Positions 56,391-64,000 of a stretch of 64,000 nucleotides of DNA are shown here, one piece after another. Under the pieces are notes generated by a model. That model worked only from the letters and a program-made list of their open reading frames with translations, searched no databases and was not told the origin of the DNA. This DNA is from Cydia pomonella (taxonomy: Eukaryota; Arthropoda; Insecta; Lepidoptera; Tortricidae). The translations under genes were made by a program, and so were the position numbers. The stretch's first letter is position 1. Each line of letters begins with the position of its first letter. Location: the NCBI RefSeq assembly GCF_033807575.1, contig NC_084705.1:17602019-17666018 (forward strand), in the 5' to 3' direction.

Positions 56391-56528
56391 TTTTAAGATT
56401 TTTACGCAGGATTTTTCGCCGAAAATGGCGTTGTCCTTATCGCACTAGTTTTAGGAACCGCATTCGTTAGCGAGACGGATATATTCACCTAAATTATTTA
56501 AAACTCAGCTCCCGTATCCTCTTAATCT

Positions 56529-56662
56529 GCTGGTTGCTATCTCTATTGCACGCGCATAATTCTATTGCTGTCCCGCCTCGCCTATGACGCCGGTTGCCAA
56601 TGTCACTGTGCGAGCTTGACAGCAATATAATTATGCGCGTTCAGAAGATATAGCAACAGGCG
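56529..56662. mobile_element. palindromic MITE
   Basis: TTGCTATCTCTATTGCACGC + GCATAATTCTATTGCTGTC on the left is matched inverted by GACAGCAATATAATTATGCG + CGTTCAGAAGATATAGCAA on the right, around a loop of about 35 bp. Confidence 0.75.
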
Positions 56663-57035
56663 GGTCAATGTATGAATTGTTTTATGTAAAGCGTCTCTTC
56701 TTTAGCATGTATGGTTTGGTCAGTTTGAATTTAGAATTTCTTTTATTTGAGAAGGATTGTGACGCATCTTTGAAATAGTAGATTTATAATTTAACTATAC
56801 CAAATGTTGACTAAACTAAAAATGAGTTTAATATTTTAAAAAATATGTAGAATGTTGGCAGTATTTATTTATTCCCGTCAGAGTAGGGGTATTTTAACAA
56901 CATTTTTATACTTCGTTATCTATAATTTGGAAGTGTGTAGATTTTTAATTTTGTAACAAAAGCTTTTTAAGATTCCATTATAACAATGAACCCTTAAAAT
57001 TTGAGTATGATTGTAGTATAGCTAAAGCTTTGTGG

Positions 57036-57085
57036 CAGTAATGCAGTCGGCAGCAGCAATACTGCCGCGGTCGACTGCATTACTG
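57036..57085. repeat. 14-bp hairpin with nested stem
   Basis: CAGTAATGCAGTCG pairs perfectly with CGACTGCATTACTG. CGGCAG and CTGCCG form a second stem inside. Confidence 0.8.
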
Positions 57086-60000
57086 TAGGAAATGTCAAAT
57101 ATATCGGTCATTTACCTAATACCAAATCTATCAAATTTACTAATATGAAAATATAACAAAAATTATCTGTTCCGTAGCGGTGCGCGGCAACCACTGCTAG
57201 ACACCAAAATTGGCCTGGACGTGAACCGCATGTACATGTAACGATGCGACAAAATCGCGGGGGGAGCCACGCCTCATTTTTGGCAACAAGGTTTAAACAA
57301 ATAAGCTTTTACTATACTTGAATCAATTTATATACTTTTTTTACAAACAGTGAGGTACCTCACGAGCCTGTTCAGTATTGGGGCTATAGTCTCGGAAATC
57401 TAAAACGAACATTACATAAAATAAAACTTAAATTTAAAATGAAATTTTATAAAAAACGAACATACTTTGAAATAAAATAATGCAAAATATAAGTTTCTTT
57501 AATACTACAAGGAACTTAAAATAAGCGTATTTATTTTAGAATGTAAACAGCATGCCTCATTTGGACTAAAAATTATTCATTTTACTGCAACATTTATAAG
57601 CAATAGCGGCTAATGAAGGTTTGGATTTTTGTATTTACAATTACGTAAAAATATATTAAACTCGATACTTACTTTCCTGTATTTTTATTATTTGCAACTG
57701 AGACTTGTAGGTACTCAAACCGACTCGACCTTGAGTACTGTGAGGGCCGTTTGAACGAGTGCGACATAATATCGCAGTTGAAATTGCTTCACTAGGGATG
57801 TATGGAATAGGAATCTATGCCTTATACGAGTAAATCTACGTTAGAAGTCATATTATTGGGTCGTATATAATAATCTGTTATTTGGGGCAGCTGATAAATA
57901 GGCTGATTTTATTTCCGTTAGATTTGGATAAGATTTGGCTGGTTTAAGAGGTCCTCATTCTGGGTGGTATACATCCGAAATCCCAATTTGGGTCAAAAAA
58001 AATATAAAAATATCAAACGTTTTCATAACTCAGTTTAAGATTTTTTAGGATATTATGTACAGAATAAGGAACTATCTATTCGCCAAATTTAGTCGAAATC
58101 TAATGAAAAAAAAGTCGTTAATATAAAAATCGACCCTAATAGGAGGTATTACGATTAAGTTTGACGAATTTAACGACCTAATTAAATTCGACCTAAGTTT
58201 TTTAACATTTTTTACTTGTAGCCAAATAATGTATTTGCAGTATTTCATAGGTAGAACTCTTAAGTTAAGTTCTTTTTTTTTTTCATTAATTCCCTAACCC
58301 TAATGAATAGAAAATCAGAAGATAATGACAATATAACTTTATTTTACTCATGTAAACCAACAGAAGTCGGTTATACTGACGTACTGGCCCTTTTTCGCTT
58401 TACTGTAACCCGCTGTAAACGCAATCCTATCTGCTAGGAATCCCATTTCAAAAGGGTTTTTACCAGTTTACTGTGAGTACGGCTCCAATTGTTTACTCGA
58501 TAATATCACTCTTGCCACCAAGCCAGCCAAATAACTAGTCTAACCCTGTTTTGTAAGTTTCAATATTAGAAGGCAAGTGAAGTTTGGGAGCTATCCTTCA
58601 AATTAAATTTGAACCTAATCCTTTAATTGGAGGATACCAATTAGAGATATTAGTTGGGACCGGCTAGCTTTGACGGAAATTCTAATGTATGACATCACTA
58701 TTAATTAATGCAGTACCGTTCTCATTTGATTTTAGAGTGAAAACATCTCAGTATCGAGGTTTTTCCTGGACAGTTGCACTTATTATCGCATTATTTAAAT
58801 TTTCTGTTTGTTAACTTTTTTTTTTCATAAAGAAAACCATATTAGATGTACTGAAATTTTGCCCTCGTAAGCTTATATAGTGTATGTATCATTGAAGTCG
58901 TATACTCCAATCGTTAGTTGTTTTTAGAAATGCTTTATTTGCGCATGACTTACAAAAATTTAGATCAGCTATTTTAATTTATAATTTATATTTGTGATAG
59001 TCGTACGTATTTGTTAGAATAACTAACACATTTTAATCCTGAGCCAATTATGTAATGGCAGTTTTATTTCCTTTTTAGTATCAATTCTTCATTCCATAAA
59101 AGGTTTAACCATCATAAAATACGTGGGGCAGACATTATCCGGAATATATTTGCCACCATCTCGTGTGTTGCTTCACAAACACACCGTCGTTTATGCAACA
59201 TTTGGAATAAAATTTATGACCCGGTCGTCTACTTAGAAAGTTACTTCTTACTGCGTATTACATTTGTTTTTAATGTTATTAAAATAGCTATGTGGCCTAG
59301 CGTGTCTTTTATTATTATTTATTTTTATGTAGCAAATTGTGTTTAAATTGCTCTTGAACACTATAGGTAACGCTAAAACAAATGTTTGTTTTTGCAATAA
59401 CAATTAAATATGTACTAACTACAAAATATGTAGCCTTAGTTTTCTAATATTTAAAAAAAATCTAAAATGAAATTTAATAGTTCTTAAATATAGACGGCAC
59501 GCTATAGACATTTTTTATATCCGTATATTAAAGAGTATTTTCTAATGTTAACCTGGATACAGTATCAATATCTAGGTAATAAATAATAATACGTTAGTAA
59601 TTCCGGATAAAATTGTGTAAAAGGATACTTGATTTATTCTCAAGCAAACTCAATACTTATGTTATTTTGTAAACATATTCAACGTCAATGTTATAAAAAA
59701 TCTTAGACCCCAGCCTGAGCGTAAAATATTCGCGAGCACGACTTGACCGCGTTCTGCTCTCGGTGAGTGACTGATCAAAGTAGCATGCGTAGAAACTGTT
59801 AGACTACTTATACATTACATAGCTACGCTTAACACAGAGCGTATGTATTCAAACTAGAAAAAAAAAATTACTATCTAACTAGAAATAATTGATATGTTAC
59901 AGTCAGCAATTTATAGGCTCAGCCTGTGTCGTGAAAGTGAGATAAATACGTAGGGTACCCATGAAACAAACTTCTGCGCTAGTGTTAATTTGGTTTAGCA

Positions 60001-61742
60001 TTAACAGTTTACGTTGTCTCTAATTTCCACATCAAATAATGAATACGACTGAACCCTTCGAGGGTCGGTCTAAGTAATATAACCCGGCGATAGATATAAC
60101 TTACATCCATTTTTCCTTTTACATTTACCTACTATTGGAAACCTTTCAAGATACTTAACAATCGAGCTTAACTTTTAAATAGTTAATAACTAAAACTTCA
60201 TATTCAAGAATAACTATTGTAGTAATTGCTAGGATAGTTCCTAGACTAGCTTAAATGTGGTTGAATTAATTATAAATAGCTGGTCTGGCTAGAATTGTAC
60301 ATGTGTCTTCCATTCACACTATGTTCCTGCGACAGCGATCAAGTGGAAAATCTTTATTAGAAAACCTAGCCTAACCTGCCAGGAGCCCACTTAGTGGGTA
60401 CTCATTGGTTTTGCTTAGATGCCAGATACCCCACTAGGGGTTGTTAAACAAAAAAGTTTTATATATCATATTATTTAGACAATATGTTTGATATGTCGCA
60501 AATCACCAAATCCATTCGGGATTGTGCACGTATATTTTACAACCTAATGGTATTTCGAAAACTATTCGGAACTGCTTCCAATAGCTCTATTTTAAAAATT
60601 ATCTATTTTCGTTATTTATACTTACATAAAAATGTGTCACGTAGTAGCGAAACTAAAAACCAACAAAATAAAAGTAACAAGATGTTTGATTATGAAACTT
60701 GGTACAGCCCTGGCGCCCGCCTAGTGGATGCTAGCTCAGTGTACACACACTACTGTGTAAATATTGCAAGGGTTTTTGGAGTACTATTTATTTTTTTGTT
60801 AGGCGTTGACTATGGTATATATTCTTGTAACTCCTGACAAACCTCCAATAAGTGAACTATCTATGAGTGCGGCAGTAGCTTTAGTAGATTACAACTAGGC
60901 TCCTTAAGATTCATTTGCTATTATACAGCTATCAGTCGAACAGTTGCTTTTCTCAAAATTTTGTTGTTGTTCTCAGTGGCGCAGGTATGGTAATTCCTCA
61001 ACCCGCAGCACCTTAAATGTTTTAAACTACACGTTAAACCCATACTGCACTAAGTAGGAATACCTGTATGCGCTGCACACCTCACAGTAATGCAGTTTGT
61101 ATGTTTGTGCGCATTTGCATTAGCATGATAAATGGCCTCTATTCAAATACATAAAGCTACATTTGTGTTTAGTTTTTGTAGAAAAACTTAAAAGTACTGA
61201 TGTTTTAGTTTATATTAATTGGGGCAGGAAATTTAACGACTGCTCTTAACGACGCCTGCTTGACTTGCACTTGCTGATGCCGCAAAACAGATGTTTTTTC
61301 CAGAGTAACTTTTATTTAACTGCATTTACATTTGGACAGTGTCCAGTTAAGTTATAAGACACTCCATTATTCTATCGATTCTAAGCTGCACTTGTAATGC
61401 TACGACGTAGCGTTACAAGCGCAGCATAGCTCTCGACTCGTAGCTTATAACACTACTGTTCGGGATTGTAGGAATTGAGTCATGTGATATTATTGGGAAT
61501 AATAATCCCACCCTAAATATTTTTTTCACGTCAGCAGCTCGGACAAGGGTAATTTTCTGTTTAATAACAGTGAGAAAAATCGCATTTTGCTCACTGAGTG
61601 ATACTAAATAACATTCAAGTTACCTTTATAGTCGAATGTCATTTCAACGGGCGGGGCCAAAAAGTTACAAGTTTCGTAATATTTGGATTATATTGTCTTT
61701 GTCCCTTTCACGTCAATACCAAAAAAGAAAGAGACAAAATAC
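57086..61742. other. putative intron sequence, mostly unassigned
   Basis: A long AT-rich stretch. The 117-codon ATG frame at 60484-60837 has no domain, signal peptide or coding-like bias that I can see. A block at 59714-59762 has a donor-like end but the wrong phase for the host gene. No bounded transposon is recognised. Confidence 0.45.
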
Positions 61743-62351
61743 GTAATTCAACGGTATATTGACGGTTAATAGACCCCTAAAATAAGTCAGACCGCATCGT
61801 TCCAAAACATCCTACGAGTCTTCATTCATAATAATTGATTAATGACATAAAATTTAATAAAAACACCATATTTTACGTATTATATTATACAATCAAAACA
61901 ATGTACTTATAAATATTTACGCAATTGTTAAGCAAAGTAAATTACAAAGTTTTTATTTACAAAAAAGTTGTCGATTGTACTGTCAATTGATGTACGTTAT
62001 TTCATTATTTCCGTATTATTTTATTGAAATTTCTTTCGTTTTGCTTTATTGCGGTAATTAAACTTAATTGTTAGAATACCTTAAGAAAACATGAGTGAAA
62101 TAGTGATGAAGACGGATTACATTTTTTGAGGTTGTATTTATACTTTCCAAATATGTATGTTCTCACTACTGACGTGAAATGTTGTGTACTATACGAGATT
62201 AAAGTTAATTTACATCTCGTGCGCTTTTGAGCCCCTTACTACGTTCAAGATTCTATTATCTATTATAGAATATTTCGCTTGCACGGGACTCAAAATAAGC
62301 ACTCGAAGAAATATCAAACTTTGCTCTCATGTTGTACAAATAACTATTGTA
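61743..62351 (-). repeat. inverted-pair repeat, right copy
   Basis: The inverse of 54936-55637, lacking about 90 bp overall. Both ends agree (TACGTAATTCAACGGTATAT at the left; CTCATGTTGTACAAATAACT at the right). Confidence 0.8.
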
Positions 62352-62409
62352 CAAGCTTTACTTATATACAGTTCAACTTATCCATTTATCCCATACGTTG
62401 TTATTAATA

Positions 62410-62882
62410 CAGGGTGATTCATGAGACGTGAGCAGGACTAAGCCTACACAATCAGTAAATGTTAATGAATCGTTCACCGTCATATTTAAGTAAAACAATC
62501 ACGCTTTTTATCTGTTATTTAACTTTTTGTTAAGGACAAATTTGATTATCTACAATCATGGACACCCTACAACACTTAATTAACAAAGATAAAACCTCTT
62601 TAACCGTTATGACAGCAGTTTGATTATGAAGAAAATAAAATGTCACACTTGAGTGAGATACGATTTTATAAAAGTAACCACACTCCGATGACATTCAATT
62701 TGTCACTTATTATGGATAAAACAAAGAGGGTGACCATAAATATCGTAAATAAAATACAACTCTTTTTTTTGAACAGTAAAAATTAAATTAACGTTAGTCT
62801 CACAAATACTGGTACGAAACAGTTGCTGATAATTTACTGAATATGCAGGCTTGATCCTGCTCACGTCTCCTGAATCATCCTG
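62410..62882. mobile_element. mariner-type MITE, complete
   Basis: The terminal repeats CAGGGTGATTCATGAGACGT and inverted CAGGATGATTCAGGAGACGT both continue GAGCAGGA. TA lies on both sides (62408-62409 and 62883-62884). 473 bp, no transposase. The truncated relative is at 48215. Confidence 0.9.
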
Positions 62883-63019
62883 TATAATTATCTCCTTAAT
62901 TTATTGTGTTACTGAGGGGAGCTCCAAAAGTTCGCGGAATTGTGGGGATAGGGGTAGGGATTAGCATAATAGTACTAATAAGGAACTCATTAAAAAAAAA
63001 TATGCCAAACAATCGCCGA

Positions 63020-63520
63020 TTGAACAAGTCAATCCAGAAGAACTTTGTAAGCATTGAGCAAATTGACAAAAAAATCGACGCGTCTAGGAAGCTTTTGGAA
63101 CAGTGTGGCGAAAAAAAGCACACCACTTGCAGCGGATTGTGACTGGATATAACCTGGGTTTATCTTTTTTAATCAGAGCCTAAAGAGAAGACGATGCAGT
63201 GGCATAAAAAAGGTATCCCGCCATCTAAGAAAATCAAGGTGTTTATATCGGCTAGTGGCTACGATTTTCTAAAAATGTCAAGGAATTTTGATGGCTGACT
63301 ACAAAGATAAGGGTGTCACTATTACTGGAGAGTACTATACAAGATTGTTGGAACAAATGCGAGACTCTATTTTAAAAAAAGGTGCGGGAACTTGACCAAG
63401 GGTGTGCTGTTGCTTCAAGAAAATCCTCCGGTTCACAAGAGTCGTATTGCTATGGTTGTCCTGAATAAATGTGACTTCGAAATTTTGGCTCCCCCCCACT
63501 ACAGTCTGTACCTGGCCCCC
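63020..63520 (+). pseudogene. mariner-like transposase remnant
   Basis: Pieces in mariner order: KKIDASRKLLEQ (about 63070), RIVTGYN (about 63130), EPKEKTMQWHKKGIPPSKK (63177-), GEYYTRLLEQMRDSI (63328-), LTKGVLLLQENPPVHKSRIA (63393-) and PPHYSLYLAP (63490-). They sit in different frames with stops between them. The three catalytic aspartates expected of DD34D transposases are all replaced (Y in TGYN, E in LLLQEN, Y in YSLYLAP). The N-terminal DNA-binding part is missing, and similarity ends at CCTGGCCCC. It lies 140 bp from a complete mariner MITE but outside its terminal repeats, so the two are separate insertions. Confidence 0.8.
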
Positions 63521-63739
63521 AGGGAGTTGCTGGGAATGAAATAAATAAATAAAATAATAATTTTATTCAACATTTTCTTATAGAATAATAAGCTTTACTT
63601 TTTAAAATTTACTAATAAAATTACTTTCTTTAGTTTCGGTTTTTAATTTATCCGGTAAGTTATTACCTATGTATATGTAAGTAAATTGGTTTTGTGGCCA
63701 ACATATAAGTAATCCATTGTATGTATCTTTTTGTTTCAG

Positions 63740-63774
63740 TGAGCAAAACCTAGATCCGGGATATCATACTTACG
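63740..63774 (+). CDS. putative 35-bp exon D
   Basis: The strong acceptor ATCTTTTTGTTTCAG and a consensus donor (ACG|GTAAGT) bound 35 bp. With AG from exon C it reads S, EQNLDPGYHTY and a leftover G for an exon beyond the window. Another register has a TAG. It completes the four-exon stop-free chain. Tyrosine and proline here could be part of a cytoplasmic or linker segment; nothing was identified. Confidence 0.5.
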
Positions 63775-64000
63775 GTAAGTTGAAATTGTGTTACCGTTTT
63801 TAGGGTTCTGAAGACAAAATGGCGAAACAGAACTCTTGTAGTTTCAATCGTTTGTCCGTTATGAAATTTGTGTTTGACTGTTTGGTGATCCGCTATTTAA
63901 GTAGACTAGAACTTAGCGCAACTACATAGACATACTTTGCATGATCCCGTTCCACATTGAACGTTTTTAGTGGCGGGTGGAGGGAGGAGGCACTTCATAC
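63775..64000. other. putative intron start with repeat stub
   Basis: CCGTTTTTAGGGTTCTGAAG and ATGGCGAAACAGAACTC near 63797-63835 are a diverged end of the CAAGTGCGAG family. The rest is unassigned. Confidence 0.4.

Noticed and set aside
59714..59762. 49-bp stretch ending in GTGAGT
   Set aside because: Poor acceptor, and its length shifts the frame into a stop at exon D.
60484..60837. 117-residue ATG frame
   Set aside because: No recognisable domain and no supporting promoter, polyA or splice signal; a frame this long occurs by chance in 64 kb.
63634..63654. 21-bp candidate exon (CTTTCTTTAG ... GTAAGT) between exons C and D
   Set aside because: In the required phase it contains TAA, so it cannot be a coding exon of this chain; at most a stop-bearing alternative exon.
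1..64000. CRISPR arrays, rRNA, operons, bacterial-type terminators
   Set aside because: No regularly spaced short repeats, no rRNA-like segments and a clearly animal repeat content.

Overview
The window looks like lepidopteran (moth or butterfly) nuclear DNA. It is AT-rich and contains no long host reading frame. It is packed with repeats that I recognise from memory as typical of Lepidoptera: a Metulj-type tRNA-derived SINE, the repeat beginning CAAGTGCGAGTCGGACTCG, (TA)n Helitron-like elements, RTE-, CR1- and Loa-type LINE pieces, and many palindromic MITEs. No family name here was checked against a database.

The main host signal is a putative split gene on the + strand. Four short exons (16241-16319, 23030-23061, 52146-52200, 63740-63774) each have a good acceptor and donor. 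They join in phase into a single stop-free reading frame of about 67 codons, with introns of 6.7, 29.1 and 11.5 kb. I do not recognise the product. An ATG with a strong start context just before a GT at 29136-29148 would also join in frame to the third exon, so it may be an alternative first exon. If this is right, nearly everything else in the window is intron filled with mobile DNA.

Layout. 1-1.7 kb: unassigned. 1.75-6.2 kb: a composite foldback element with three copies of one arm (one inverted relative to the other two), holding a 5'-truncated Loa-like LINE with an RNase H domain. 6.2-9.1 kb: a mariner-type MITE and two palindromic MITEs. 9.78-11.24 kb: a hAT element with an antisense RTE LINE fragment inside. 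11.5-15.4 kb: SINE fragments. 18.7-19.3 kb: an L-family repeat and a Metulj-type SINE. 21.27-22.70 kb: a hAT element with an exact 8-bp target duplication and a nested MITE. 26.6-27.5 kb: two copies of the CAAGTGCGAG repeat, tail to tail. 29.46-29.82 kb: a 360-bp palindrome. 31.9-36.5 kb: a CR1-type LINE with both ORFs intact. 36.60-37.88 kb: a second hAT copy sitting inside the terminal repeat of a palindromic MITE. 38.6-42.5 kb: LINE and SINE remnants. 45.55-46.89 kb: two Helitron-like copies carrying a tRNA-Ser-like module. 48-63.5 kb: mariner MITEs, an inverted pair of about 0.6-0.7 kb repeats 6.1 kb apart, more palindromic MITEs, and a dead mariner transposase.

Apart from the putative exons, the only protein-coding capacity that looks intact is that of the CR1 element.
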